43,329 bases of DNA, taken from contig RDZR01000047.1 of assembly GCA_004294095.1 (NCBI GenBank), forward strand, positions 1-43,329, given 5' to 3'. Made by a program: the position numbers and the translations under genes. The notes beneath the pieces were generated by a model, which saw only the letters and a list, made by a program, of their open reading frames with translations, was not told the origin of the DNA and ran no database searches. Shown one piece after another: positions 1-7,849 of the stretch; positions within the stretch are counted from its first letter, which is position 1; every line of letters starts with the position of its first letter. The DNA comes from Verrucomicrobiota bacterium (GTDB lineage: Bacteria > Verrucomicrobiota > Verrucomicrobiia > Verrucomicrobiales > Akkermansiaceae).

Positions 1-280
1 AGGCCACACCTCCTGGGCACGCGGCTTCGTCTTTGGCATCATAAGAAACCAATCCTTCAAAAAGTGCGCGTAGAATATTACTTTCTAACACCCCCGAGAC
101 CATCTGAGGATCCAGACTTTGCGGCTCGTTGCTATTTCCAACAATCAGGATTCCTTCACGAGTCGCCTTATCGACTAAATTCTCGCGCTGGCAAGACACG
201 CAGCAAAAAATGCTCACAAGCAGACATAAGAATTTTTCAGCAAAGTTCACGGGCGCAGCTTGATGCGTTTTGCTTCGCAT
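1..280 (-). CDS. Oligopeptide ABC transporter substrate-binding lipoprotein (SBP family 5, OppA-like), 3' end cut off by window edge
   Basis: The minus strand is open from an ATG at 280 to the window edge (93 codons), so only the N-terminus is present. Residues about 16-31 form a hydrophobic signal segment ending in CVSC, a plausible lipobox, so the protein is probably a lipoprotein. It continues with ILIVGNSNEPQSLDP and then NILRALFEGLVSYD, the characteristic start of family 5 extracytoplasmic solute-binding proteins (OppA/DppA), which bind peptides for an ABC importer. The ATG is the first possible start, because the only upstream ATG runs straight into TAA. One TGTTAGA heptamer lies inside the gene at 84-90. 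The family call is firm from the N-terminal motif, but the ligand cannot be told. The DUF2934 gene lies 60 bp upstream on the same strand. Confidence 0.85.
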   Translation of the reverse strand, partial: MRSKTHQAAPVNFAEKFLCLLVSIFCCVSCQRENLVDKATREGILIVGNSNEPQSLDPQMVSGVLESNILRALFEGLVSYDAKDEAACPGGVA

Positions 281-340
281 AGCAGTCTTTATTTCATCGC
301 GAAGCTGCTTAGTGGGCGCTCAGGCTGCGTTTGATGGTCT

Positions 341-580
341 TTAGTTGTTGAATGATTCCTCCGCTTGCAGCCAGTCTGATTGAGAATTTCCCGGCAGGCC
401 TTCTTCGATGCGGCGGCGGTAATTCAAATAGGCCACGCGCGCAATTTCATCCAGGCTCGGCTTGGCAGGCGCAGATTTTTTCGCCGCGGGTGCCTTTTTC
501 GCCGCGGTTGATTTTTTGGCAGCGGCTTTTTTAGCAGGCTTTGCAGCTTCATCGGACTTTGCAGATTTTTTTGCGGCCAT
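341..580 (-). CDS. Small histone-H1-like protein with C-terminal DUF2934 domain
   Basis: A 79-residue protein in two parts. Residues 1 to about 41 are almost entirely Ala, Lys, Pro and Ser with AAKK/PAKK repeats, like the tails of bacterial histone-H1-like proteins that bind DNA through charge. Residues about 42-77 (SLDEIARVAYLNYRRR...DWLQAEESF) match the short DUF2934 pattern, with an Ile-Ala-x-x-Ala-Tyr start and a D/S-W-L-Q-A-E end. DUF2934 has no established function. A nucleoid or nucleic-acid-associated role is inferred from the basic tail only. The ATG at 580 has no Shine-Dalgarno sequence. The gene is divergent from the OmpA-like gene at 689. Confidence 0.8.
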   Translation of the reverse strand: MAAKKSAKSDEAAKPAKKAAAKKSTAAKKAPAAKKSAPAKPSLDEIARVAYLNYRRRIEEGLPGNSQSDWLQAEESFNN

Positions 581-654
581 GGTGGGAGAGGAGTTGGTTG
601 AGAGGAAAATAGCACTGCAGGTGCCATTTGCCTAGAAATTTGCATTGCGCGAGG

Positions 655-682
655 TTGCAAGTCAAGTCAGCGGCGTTATAAT
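655..682 (+). promoter_or_regulatory. Sigma-70-type promoter placing the transcription start at the ATG of the OmpA-like gene
   Basis: TTGCAA at 655-660, a 16-bp spacer, then a perfect TATAAT at 677-682. Only six bases separate the -10 box from the ATG at 689, so the usual start point (about 7 bases after the -10) would fall on the A of the ATG. There is no room for a ribosome-binding site, so a leaderless transcript is predicted. Confidence 0.7.
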
Positions 683-688
683 ACGGAC

Positions 689-1996
689 ATGGCGCAAGTC
701 TCATCATGGAGAGAGCAACGCGGGGGAGCTACCTACCGATTGCCGGGTGCCGAGCACATCGGCACTTGGGCGACGATTGCCATGCTCGTCTCTCTGCTGC
801 TTCATGTGGGCGTATTTTTCTTTCTTGATAACCTCAAAATCGCGATTGGCTTTCAAGAAGCGCGCGAGCTGAGCACCCTTCCGATCAATATCCAGCAAAT
901 CGAGGTGAGGGCGGATCCATTAGAGACGGTGGCCACTCCGGAAGCCGTCATCACTCCACCGGTGGATGCGGCTTCATTGCTGGATGACATCGATTTGCTT
1001 GAGGCATTGCCCAAAGACGCACAAATCGAGCTTAGCCCATCCATCGATCAAGCGGAGTATGAGTTAAAAATGGTCAAACCCGCGATGGAGGGCGATCCGC
1101 ACGCAATCGCGATGGAAGTCACCGCGAGCATGGAGGCGATTGAAAGCACGCAGGAATTTGGCCGTGAGCCATCGTCATTGAAGCCTGCGGAAATCGGCCA
1201 AATCACGATTGATCCGGGCAGCGCGAGCCTTGAAGACGATTCGATGGGCACGCTCACGGACGAACTCGTCAAACGCGGTGCAAATGGCAGTGTGCCAAAA
1301 GGAGCACTCGATGGTGTGGAATCGCTCGATGCGCTGCTCGATCTCCCGCCGAATGTTATGGTCGGGAAAAAAACGATGCTGCCGAGCGATTTGTTATTTG
1401 AGTTTAACCGCGCCGAGCTTCGCGAAAGTGCCAAGGTGGGCCTGATGAAGCTGGCATTGCTGATGGATCGGAATCCGGAGCTGTATTGTTGGATCGAGGG
1501 CCACTCAGACATGATCGGCGGCGATGCATTTAATATTGAGCTATCCAAGCGCCGCGCTGAGGCGGTTAAGCAGCACCTGGTCAACTCACTGAGAATGGAT
1601 TCGGAAAAAATCATCACCCGAGGTTTCGGCCGTGCCAACCCGATCGTCAAAGAGGGCGATAGCGAGGCGCAGAGCATCAACCGCCGAGTGGAAGTGCGGA
1701 TGCGCAAAATCAAGCCGCCAGCAGAGCGTGCGCCAGCAGCCGGGGCTGAGGAAAATATAGATGCCCCGCCAAAAGCTGCCGTCATCGCGCCGCCAGAGGA
1801 TGAGCCAGCCGCGCCTCCCAAGGCGATTTTAGTCAAACCGAAACGCGCATTGCCGGTGGAGCCGAGTGAGTTGGTTGAGCCTGCGCCACCACGGGCGAAT
1901 CCGGTGGAAGAAGATGTTCCTTTGCGTGCAGCGCCGGTTGAGGAGGAGGATCTTGGCCCAGAGCCGCCGCGGGCGACGGTGATTGATGAAGAGTGA
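689..1996 (+). CDS. OmpA-family peptidoglycan-binding protein with N-terminal membrane anchor and proline-rich tail
   Basis: 435 residues. One membrane helix at about residues 26-46 (IAMLVSLLLHVGVFFFL) follows a short positively charged N-terminus, so the protein is probably anchored in the inner membrane with its bulk in the periplasm. Residues 60-225 form an acidic linker. Residues about 230-340 are an OmpA-like domain: LLFEFNRAEL, then IEGHSDMIGGDAFNIELSKRRAEAV, then GFGRANPI and NRRVEV, the features that bind diaminopimelate in peptidoglycan. The last 95 residues are Pro/Ala/Glu-rich with repeated PPRA-x-PVEEE units. The layout is more MotB-like than that of a classical outer-membrane OmpA, because no beta barrel or lipobox is present. 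A wall-tethering or envelope-spanning role is inferred. The ATG at 689 is supported by the promoter immediately upstream. Confidence 0.82.
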   Translation: MAQVSSWREQRGGATYRLPGAEHIGTWATIAMLVSLLLHVGVFFFLDNLKIAIGFQEARELSTLPINIQQIEVRADPLETVATPEAVITPPVDAASLLDDIDLLEALPKDAQIELSPSIDQAEYELKMVKPAMEGDPHAIAMEVTASMEAIESTQEFGREPSSLKPAEIGQITIDPGSASLEDDSMGTLTDELVKRGANGSVPKGALDGVESLDALLDLPPNVMVGKKTMLPSDLLFEFNRAELRESAKVGLMKLALLMDRNPELYCWIEGHSDMIGGDAFNIELSKRRAEAVKQHLVNSLRMDSEKIITRGFGRANPIVKEGDSEAQSINRRVEVRMRKIKPPAERAPAAGAEENIDAPPKAAVIAPPEDEPAAPPKAILVKPKRALPVEPSELVEPAPPRANPVEEDVPLRAAPVEEEDLGPEPPRATVIDEE

Positions 1997-2002
1997 GAAA
2001 AA

Positions 2003-3262
2003 TTACGGCTCGCCTTTCAACTGGCCTGCGCCGCTGGCGCGATATTGGTAACTGGTCAACTCGCGCAGGCCCATCGGCCCGCGGGCATGCAGCTTGTCCG
2101 TTGAGATGCCAATTTCCGCGCCAAACCCAAATTCTCCGCCATCGGCCAAGCGAGAGGATGCGTTGTGAAAAACGCAGGCGGAATCCACACCGCTGAAAAA
2201 TTTTTGCACCATCGAAGCATCTTCCGTGACGATCACATCGGTGTGATGTGAGCCGTAATGATTGATGTGATCGATCGCTTCTTCGGTTGAGTCCAATATT
2301 CTAACGGATAGAATGAGATCCAAATACTCAGCGGACCAATCATCTTCTTCCGCGAGGATTGCATCTGTTAGGATGGCGATGGATTTTTCGCAGACGCGGA
2401 GTTCCACATTTTTTCCCCGCAGGGCGGCTGCGACTTTGGGTAAAAATGTGGGGGCGATCGCAGCGTGGACGAGCATGGTTTCTAGCGCGTTGCAGACCCC
2501 AGGTTTTTGTATTTTCGAATCGACGGCGATGCGCACGGCCATGTCTAAATCCGCATGCTCATCCACCCAGAGATGACAAATGCCATCGTAGTGCTTGATG
2601 ACTGGCATGCGTGCCAGAGAAACGACTGTTTCGATCAGGCCTTTGCCGCCGCGAGGGATGATGAGATCTAGCCAGCGATCCATGCCTGCCATGAGCGCGA
2701 CGCTTTCACGATCTGTGCATGGGATCAATTGGATCGCATGCTCCGGCGCGCCGGCCTTGCCCAGAGCTAGGGCGATGGCGAGGTTCGAGGAAATCGCTTC
2801 ACTGCCGCCGCGCAGCAATGTGGCGTTACCGGCTTTGAAGCAAAGTGCCGCAGCATCTGCGGTGACGTTCGGCCGGCTTTCATAAATCATTCCAATCGTG
2901 CCAATCGGCACCCGAACTTGCGAAATTTTTAGCCCATTGGGCCGCGTCCAACTCTCAAGCACTTGGCCTACTGGATCTGGCAACGCAGCGATTTGCTCAA
3001 TGCCCACCGCCATCGCCTCGACGCGTGCCTCATCCAAGTGCAGACGATCTAACAATGCGCCACTGAGGCCGCGAGATGCCGCGGCTGTTAGATCATACAC
3101 ATTTGCGGCGATGATTTCATTTTGCTCAGCACGCAGACACTCTGCCATTTCAAACAAAATCGCATTTTTTTCGGCGGTGCTTAGCTTGGCGAGTTGATAG
3201 GCAGCCGCTCGCGCTTGGCGGCCCATGCGCTCGAGCATTTCGGGAAGCTCTTGATTCATCAT
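2003..3262 (-). CDS. proA: Gamma-glutamyl phosphate reductase (glutamate-5-semialdehyde dehydrogenase)
   Basis: 419 residues, the normal length for ProA, which reduces gamma-glutamyl phosphate to glutamate-5-semialdehyde with NADPH in proline biosynthesis. Recognisable segments are RVPIGTIGMIYESRPNVT near residue 120, LRGGSEAISSN, IPRGGKGLI, and the nucleophile cysteine in QKPGVCNALET. It ends with FGFGAEIGISTDKLHARGPM and LTSYQY, as in other ProA proteins. No glutamate 5-kinase (proB) gene is adjacent. The 3' end lies six bases from that of the OmpA-like gene, with no visible terminator. A second Met follows the first, so the start could be one codon later. TGTTAGA heptamers lie at 3048 and 3086, in codon frames TTG-TTA-GAT and CTA-ACA. 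Confidence 0.95.
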   Translation of the reverse strand: MMNQELPEMLERMGRQARAAAYQLAKLSTAEKNAILFEMAECLRAEQNEIIAANVYDLTAAASRGLSGALLDRLHLDEARVEAMAVGIEQIAALPDPVGQVLESWTRPNGLKISQVRVPIGTIGMIYESRPNVTADAAALCFKAGNATLLRGGSEAISSNLAIALALGKAGAPEHAIQLIPCTDRESVALMAGMDRWLDLIIPRGGKGLIETVVSLARMPVIKHYDGICHLWVDEHADLDMAVRIAVDSKIQKPGVCNALETMLVHAAIAPTFLPKVAAALRGKNVELRVCEKSIAILTDAILAEEDDWSAEYLDLILSVRILDSTEEAIDHINHYGSHHTDVIVTEDASMVQKFFSGVDSACVFHNASSRLADGGEFGFGAEIGISTDKLHARGPMGLRELTSYQYRASGAGQLKGEP

Positions 3263-3416
3263 TTAGATGCATCTTGATCACACCCGCACGCGAATTGAGC
3301 AATAGAAAAACATGTTTTTTGAAGACAATTCATTGGGATAATAGTTAATAAATGTGAAATATTCGCTTGATTAATTTTATTCGAACAATGGTAATTCAAA
3401 TGCTATCAAATAACGC

Positions 3417-4742
3417 ATGACTGCTGAATCGATCACATTTACTTGTCCCGCATGTGGAGTCAGTCTGAAGGTTCCCGTTAGCATGGCAGGAGTGCGAGGG
3501 CCGTGCCCGGATTGTGGCCAGGAAATTCAAGCGCCAAGATTGTTGGTTCCTCATATGCCGACTCTTGATTCGTTAGCTATGGATATAGAAACCTTCAGAG
3601 AGCAAGAGTTCTCATTAATGAAGCGAGCGCCGAGAGGGGCGGCGAGCATTGGATCGTCTGTGCATACGATTGCTAGCAGAAAAGCACACGAGCCCGTGGC
3701 GCGGGTCGTAGGATTAAGACAATATAGACATGAGTTGAGATCCGAGAAAATCACAAGTGAGCAACCGACGCACACGCTGCGCCGAGGAAACCACCCCAAT
3801 ATTCCATTGAGTCGTATATTAGTGCCAGTGCTGGGGATTGCTTTAATAGGGGTTGCGATGCTAGGGATGAAGATGTTTTTAGACAGACAGATCAATACTG
3901 AGCCTAGAGCAGCCAAGAATCATATTCAAAAGCAGCAACTCATAAAGGCTGAAGTTGCACCGGTCACAAGCACTGAGGTGAGCGGCATCGTGGCTTCGAG
4001 CGATTTGGTGCCTGAGTCGCAATTGAAGGAGATTGGAATACCTGAAAAAAAGCCACAGTTGTCCTTGGAGCAGGCTGAAGAGCCCAAAAAATCGACGACG
4101 GCGATAGGTCTTGAGTTGGTGGAAAAATTCATCAAAGCAAAGACATTAAGCGAGCGGATGCCGATGCTAGAGACTGCGACCTCACCAGAAGAGCTGGCCA
4201 AAAGCGTGCTCGCATCACCCATGCCGCCAGCATCTAACATTTCTATCGAAAACCAAGAGACTAACGAGATCGAGCAAGTAGTGGATCTTTATTATTCGGT
4301 GGATTTCAATAATTTTGACGGGTCTAAAAATCCACATATGATTTTAGTTCGCACGCGAGGCACAAGCCCACCGAAGATTGTTGCAGACGCATTTCTGGAT
4401 TTGTATGGTGGACGGCTTGCTGCCTATGCCAGCGGGCCGCAACCAAAGCCGCAGATGTTCCGAGTGGTAGCCTCGCCGCTTGCTACATGCTTAAATCAAA
4501 ATGTCCCTGAGCCGGATAAAAAATTAACGCTCAAGCTTTTACCGCGGGAGAATACCAAAGAAATTGCGCAAGCGTATTTTGGCCGCGTGTCAAAAATTGG
4601 GAGGATGCTAGAAGATGGGACTTATAGTTTGAGTTATGGGCGTGCGAAGGCGTGCACTGTGATGCTGTATTGGAATGTTGATCACCCCAAAATGCCGTAT
4701 CTTGAGGTTTCTGAAATTGTGACTATGGATTGGAACCCCTAA
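3417..4742 (+). CDS. Zinc-ribbon membrane protein of unknown function
   Basis: 441 residues. The N-terminus (residues 8-40) is a small zinc ribbon with two CxxC pairs, CPACGVSLKVP and CPDCGQEIQAP, a type often found at the start of verrucomicrobial and planctomycetal membrane proteins. A basic linker leads to one membrane helix at about residues 137-160 (ILVPVLGIALIGVAMLGMKMFL). After it comes about 280 residues of apparently extracytoplasmic sequence with no family I recognise. The zinc ribbon would face the cytoplasm. The upstream 150 bp are AT-rich, and TATCAA at 3404-3409 lies seven bases before the ATG, so a very short leader is possible. One TGTTAGA heptamer lies at 4233. The 3' end overlaps the convergent rhodanese gene by 20 bp. 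Confidence 0.7.
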   Translation: MTAESITFTCPACGVSLKVPVSMAGVRGPCPDCGQEIQAPRLLVPHMPTLDSLAMDIETFREQEFSLMKRAPRGAASIGSSVHTIASRKAHEPVARVVGLRQYRHELRSEKITSEQPTHTLRRGNHPNIPLSRILVPVLGIALIGVAMLGMKMFLDRQINTEPRAAKNHIQKQQLIKAEVAPVTSTEVSGIVASSDLVPESQLKEIGIPEKKPQLSLEQAEEPKKSTTAIGLELVEKFIKAKTLSERMPMLETATSPEELAKSVLASPMPPASNISIENQETNEIEQVVDLYYSVDFNNFDGSKNPHMILVRTRGTSPPKIVADAFLDLYGGRLAAYASGPQPKPQMFRVVASPLATCLNQNVPEPDKKLTLKLLPRENTKEIAQAYFGRVSKIGRMLEDGTYSLSYGRAKACTVMLYWNVDHPKMPYLEVSEIVTMDWNP

Positions 4743-5178
4743 CGCGGCCAGCTTCGTTTAATGCGCGCCAGCCACCGCGCAGTGCGAAGACCTGATTGCC
4801 CAGGCCTAGCGCTCTAATTTTTTGCGCCACTTGCTCGCTAAGCCCACAGTCGAGATCATCACAGTAAATGACCACTCGCGGGTAATTCAATAGGTGGGGC
4901 ACCGCTTCTGCTTCCATGGATGCTGCGTCTTCGGTGGGGTCGAGATTCCATAAAATCGAGCCCGGCATGCCATTTTTTTGCCAAAGCACGCGCGTCCGTG
5001 CATCGATCCAAAGCAGCGGCACATCGGCTGCGAGTTGATTTAAGCAAATTTCGCCAGCTTTCAGCTCGCTGGGGTTGCAGACGAAGACGCGAGATGGTGG
5101 GCCTGTAATGAAAAATGTGGTTGTTCCGGCCAGCGCGCTGATCCCAAACAATCCGGCGTATTGGGCGAGAGCGTTCAT
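4723..5178 (-). CDS. Rhodanese-like domain protein, last gene of the ECF sigma operon
   Basis: 151 residues from the ATG at 5178, which overlaps the stop of the upstream DUF1573 gene as ATGA, indicating translational coupling. The open frame extends further upstream, but that part lies inside the DUF1573 gene. Residues about 8-29 are hydrophobic (YAGLFGISALAGTTTFFITG), a membrane anchor or signal segment. Residues about 54-145 resemble a rhodanese fold: LLWIDART, GSILWNL, then VVIYCDDLDCGLSEQVAQK with the active-site-loop cysteine, and FALRGGWRAL. Rhodaneses transfer sulfane sulfur through that cysteine. The physiological substrate is unknown. Placement after a DUF1573 protein suggests an envelope sulfur or redox role. 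Confidence 0.72.
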   Translation of the reverse strand: MNALAQYAGLFGISALAGTTTFFITGPPSRVFVCNPSELKAGEICLNQLAADVPLLWIDARTRVLWQKNGMPGSILWNLDPTEDAASMEAEAVPHLLNYPRVVIYCDDLDCGLSEQVAQKIRALGLGNQVFALRGGWRALNEAGRVRGSNP

Positions 5179-5876
5179 GGCGCCGGCGCAGGATTTCCTT
5201 TGCGGATCACCGCAAATGCCTGTTGCACGCGATGCTTCGGAATCTGCGAATTGGTATGCAATCGAATCACGCCGATGCCAGGCTTGGCCACATCGGTAGG
5301 AGTGACGACTAATTGGTAACGTTTTCCAGCTTCGATGGTTTTGAGCTCTGGGACAAACTGCGCTGAGGAACAATTCACTTGCTCAATGAGGATCGGATCT
5401 GGGCCGCTGACGGTGATTTCAATCGTCTTGGCTGCGGCATCGCCAGCGAGTTCCCACTGCAGCGTTTTGGGCTCTAAGGTCATGAGCACCGGGATGTGGA
5501 CTTGCAGTTTGAGCACTTGATTAGGCAGCTCTGCATTCGAGTCATCGAACCAAATGCCGATCATTTTATCCACGGTTCCGGAAAATTGGCTCATGTCGAA
5601 TTCTGCCTTGATCACACCGGATTCGCCTGGCTTGTAAGTGAACTTGCCGTCTGAAATACGCACCGAGATGCATGAGCAACCCGGATCGCTCTTGGAAATC
5701 TTCACCGCTTTCTCGCTGCGATTGGTGAAAGGAAATTCCGCTGTGATGGTCGTGACATCGGCCGCGGCATGGACGACTTGGCTCGGATTTTCAAATTCGA
5801 GATTTTGGCCGTGGCACAGAGTCACGCAGGAAAGCAGCAGAGCGAAGATCTTTTTCACAAGCGAAGTTAAGACCAA
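5175..5876 (-). CDS. Secreted DUF1573-domain protein
   Basis: 233 residues if the TTG at 5876 is used, which abuts the stop of the preceding gene. An in-frame GTG at 5858 would give a tidier signal peptide (MKKIFALLLSCVTLCHGQ) and is my preferred alternative. The mature part begins with a DUF1573 region: FPFTNRSEKAVKI, then the typical GCSC motif, then YKPGESGVIKAEFDMSQFSGTVDKMI. The second half appears to be another immunoglobulin-like sandwich. DUF1573 proteins are exported and have no defined biochemical function. The gene sits fourth in the sigma-factor operon and is coupled to the rhodanese gene through an ATGA overlap. Confidence 0.8.
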   Translation of the reverse strand: MVLTSLVKKIFALLLSCVTLCHGQNLEFENPSQVVHAAADVTTITAEFPFTNRSEKAVKISKSDPGCSCISVRISDGKFTYKPGESGVIKAEFDMSQFSGTVDKMIGIWFDDSNAELPNQVLKLQVHIPVLMTLEPKTLQWELAGDAAAKTIEITVSGPDPILIEQVNCSSAQFVPELKTIEAGKRYQLVVTPTDVAKPGIGVIRLHTNSQIPKHRVQQAFAVIRKGNPAPAP

Positions 5877-6377
5877 TTACGTGCCGGATGCAAGAGCCAC
5901 GCTGATGATGAGTCTTCCGCCTCGCCACTCGGGCCCCAGCACGAATAATGGACGCTCCTCAGATAATGGAGAATGCGTCTTGAGCACTTTTTTACGGCTT
6001 AGCCATAATTCCAAATCCAGTTTGATGGCTCCTGCCGTCGGCAAACTCCCCGCTTCAAATTTGAGTAAAATCTCATCCGATGGCTTGAGTGGTTGTGCCC
6101 AATTTTCATAGCTGCGCAAAACGGGCTGCATGTCCTCGCCCATCCAGCGGTAGTGCTCAAACTCGAGTTGAGGTTGCTCGCGCAGGCTTGCCTCTTGATC
6201 TTCGGTGAGGGCGCGAGCTTTTTGCCCAGCTTGTTTCGGATCTCCATTCGTCGCGTAAAAAACGGTCACGCGCACATTGCTGACTTCTTGTCGTCCAGTA
6301 TCTTCACCCTCGGCGGCAAGCCATGGGGCCAAAAGCAGCCAAAGCATGCCCACGGTGGCGTAATAGGCTCGTCTCAT
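5877..6377 (-). CDS. Secreted protein of unknown function in the ECF sigma operon
   Basis: 166 residues with a signal peptide at about residues 1-22 (WLLLAPWLAAEGE). The rest is soluble, with a possible beta-rich C-terminal half (EILLKFEAG, IKLDLELWLSRKKVL, LFVLGPEWRGGRLIISVAL). I do not recognise a family. The ATG at 6377 overlaps the stop of the anti-sigma-like gene by four bases and the stop abuts the DUF1573 gene, so it is translated as part of the same operon. The product is probably periplasmic and part of whatever envelope process the sigma factor controls. Confidence 0.7.
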   Translation of the reverse strand: MRRAYYATVGMLWLLLAPWLAAEGEDTGRQEVSNVRVTVFYATNGDPKQAGQKARALTEDQEASLREQPQLEFEHYRWMGEDMQPVLRSYENWAQPLKPSDEILLKFEAGSLPTAGAIKLDLELWLSRKKVLKTHSPLSEERPLFVLGPEWRGGRLIISVALASGT

Positions 6378-6967
6378 GGTTGGGAATGGGGTTCTGCGAA
6401 TGGTGCTTGCTGTGCCGTCGAATCGATCTCGCGTCCGTTTGGTATATAACTGGCCTCAGAAAAATCCATGACATCCGGGATTGCTTTGAGACCATCCAAA
6501 ACAATCACCATCGCCGCTGGATCTTGGTCAAAATATGCGGCATAAACGCCCGATTCGGGGGTGTAAATCAGCGACTCGACTGGAATGGCTCGTGGGGCAC
6601 CCGTCACATCAATATCGTATGGCCGCGGTGTTTTGGTGCCTACCCAGTATGCGGCGAACATGCAGAAACAAGCAGCGATGGGTAAGCCTGCCCGTTGCCA
6701 CCACGCAGAACGCGGGCGCGCGGGCGGCACAGTGCTTAGAGCAGGACTCTCGATGGCGCGAAGAATGCGAGAGTTGAAAAAATCGGGATAGGGAGGCTCG
6801 GCACTTGAGGGAGTTTGAGCCGCAATCCAGCGCCGCCACTCGCGCGCACTCTCGCGTGCCGCAAGTTGCTCAGGCTCGCTCTCTGCCCACGCATCAACTT
6901 GCGATTTCAATTCGCCTGTCAGCTCGTCATCAAGCCATAGCGCTAGGGTGTTTTCATCGATTTTCAT
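6374..6967 (-). CDS. Anti-sigma-factor-like single-pass membrane protein
   Basis: 197 residues. The N-terminal 75 residues (LALWLDDELTGELKSQVDAW, then EWRRWIAAQ) have the helical, charged composition of anti-sigma cytoplasmic domains but lack the HxxxCxxC zinc motif. A membrane helix lies at about residues 92-110 (GLPIAACFCMFAAYWVGT), followed by a periplasmic tail of about 85 residues. It overlaps the end of the ECF sigma gene by 14 bp, the typical arrangement for a sigma/anti-sigma pair. The anti-sigma role is inferred from topology and position, not from a diagnostic motif. Confidence 0.7.
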   Translation of the reverse strand: MKIDENTLALWLDDELTGELKSQVDAWAESEPEQLAARESAREWRRWIAAQTPSSAEPPYPDFFNSRILRAIESPALSTVPPARPRSAWWQRAGLPIAACFCMFAAYWVGTKTPRPYDIDVTGAPRAIPVESLIYTPESGVYAAYFDQDPAAMVIVLDGLKAIPDVMDFSEASYIPNGREIDSTAQQAPFAEPHSQP

Positions 6968-7598
6968 ACTCGTCCTTCAGTAATGTTTGCAGCTTTTGCC
7001 GCGCGTAAAATAATCGGCTCATCACCGTGCCAAGGGTGGTTTCCATCACATCGGCAATTTCTTTGTAAGAGAGACCTTGCACATCTTTGAGCAGAACCAC
7101 CTCGCGATGCTCCTCAGATAATTTGCCCAGCGCCTGTTCTATTTTCACCCGCAATTCCCCATGCACCATCACTTGATCAGGCTCATCGGACGTCGCCGGC
7201 GTGGTCATCGATCCACTATGAATCCGCTCGCTGTTGAAAATTTCCTCATTCAACTCGCCGGCGCTGATGATCTTTCGCTTCCGATTCCAATCATACACCA
7301 CATTATGCGCGATCCGATATAGCCAAGTGGAAAATTTCGCTTTTGATTCAAACCTTGGCAACGCGTGCCACGCCTTAATGAAGACCTCTTGCGAGAGGTC
7401 CCACGCGTCGGCTTCGTGATGGGTCATGTTGCGAATCATGGCGAAAATTTTATTGCGGTGACGAGTCACCAGAGCGTCGTAGGCACGTGTATCGCCTTTC
7501 TGCGCGATTTCGATCAGGCTCCAATCTTCATCAGTGCCCGCAGCGTGATCTGCGACTCCCGGCGAGCTGTTGGACGTATCTTCAAAGCGCTTATTCAT
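6954..7598 (-). CDS. RNA polymerase ECF-type sigma-70 factor
   Basis: 214 residues. Region 2 at about residues 39-109 includes YDALVTRHRNKIFAMIRNM, DLSQEVFIKAW and FSTWLYRIAHNVVYDWNRKR, which bind core polymerase and the -10 element. Region 4 at about residues 156-208 includes LSEEHREVVLLKDVQGLSYKEIA and TLGTVMSRLFYARQKL, the helix-turn-helix for -35 recognition. Regions 1.1 and 3 are absent, as in ECF factors. It is the first gene of a five-gene operon with overlapping ends running to 4723. Such operons are usually autoregulated. A basal-type promoter lies just upstream (7607-7636). Confidence 0.93.
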   Translation of the reverse strand: MNKRFEDTSNSSPGVADHAAGTDEDWSLIEIAQKGDTRAYDALVTRHRNKIFAMIRNMTHHEADAWDLSQEVFIKAWHALPRFESKAKFSTWLYRIAHNVVYDWNRKRKIISAGELNEEIFNSERIHSGSMTTPATSDEPDQVMVHGELRVKIEQALGKLSEEHREVVLLKDVQGLSYKEIADVMETTLGTVMSRLFYARQKLQTLLKDEYENR

Positions 7599-7606
7599 GC
7601 TTTTTC

Positions 7607-7636
7607 ATTAAAAGATCCATCTTGTTTCATTTTCAA
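7607..7636 (-). promoter_or_regulatory. Putative promoter of the ECF sigma operon
   Basis: Read on the minus strand: TTGAAA, an 18-bp spacer, TTTAAT, then eight bases to the ATG at 7598. Both hexamers are reasonable sigma-70 matches. The implied transcription start is within a base or two of the ATG, so the message would be nearly leaderless. The element was located by eye only. Confidence 0.4.
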
Positions 7637-7849
7637 CCATCCTGAACCGCTCGCAGGAAACGCGCAAACCAATTGTGAACCTCATCTTTTCTTTTTGCGA
7701 TTTCTTTGAAACGACTTGCATATTCGGTATTGACATTCAGCCATGCAAATAAGTAACGATTCTTTTAGGGCGAGCGAGCGCAAAAAATCTTGACTCATTT
7801 GATTCAAAAAGTTGCGTTTTTCTGCGTGAGCGGCGATTAATTTAATAAT
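7637..7849. other. Intergenic region between divergent sigma operon and pseudopilin gene
   Basis: This is the rest of the divergent spacer, moderately AT-rich towards the pseudopilin ATG. TTGCGT at 7812-7817 followed by ATTAATTTAATAAT just before the ATG at 7850 is a possible promoter for the rightward gene, again without a Shine-Dalgarno sequence. I see no convincing gene or RNA structure here. Confidence 0.4.

Noticed and set aside
64-282. Rightward open frame of 72 codons at the left edge
   Set aside because: The opposite strand encodes the clear N-terminus of an OppA-like lipoprotein over the same bases.
1048-1836. 262-codon open frame on the minus strand inside the OmpA-like gene
   Set aside because: It is the antisense shadow of a recognisable OmpA-domain coding region and has a Ser/Ala-rich composition typical of such shadows.
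3300-3320. Inverted repeat AAAAACATGTTTTT as a terminator or operator
   Set aside because: It is a short AT-only dyad in an AT-rich spacer with no GC stem, and its position upstream of proA and the zinc-ribbon gene does not suit a terminator.
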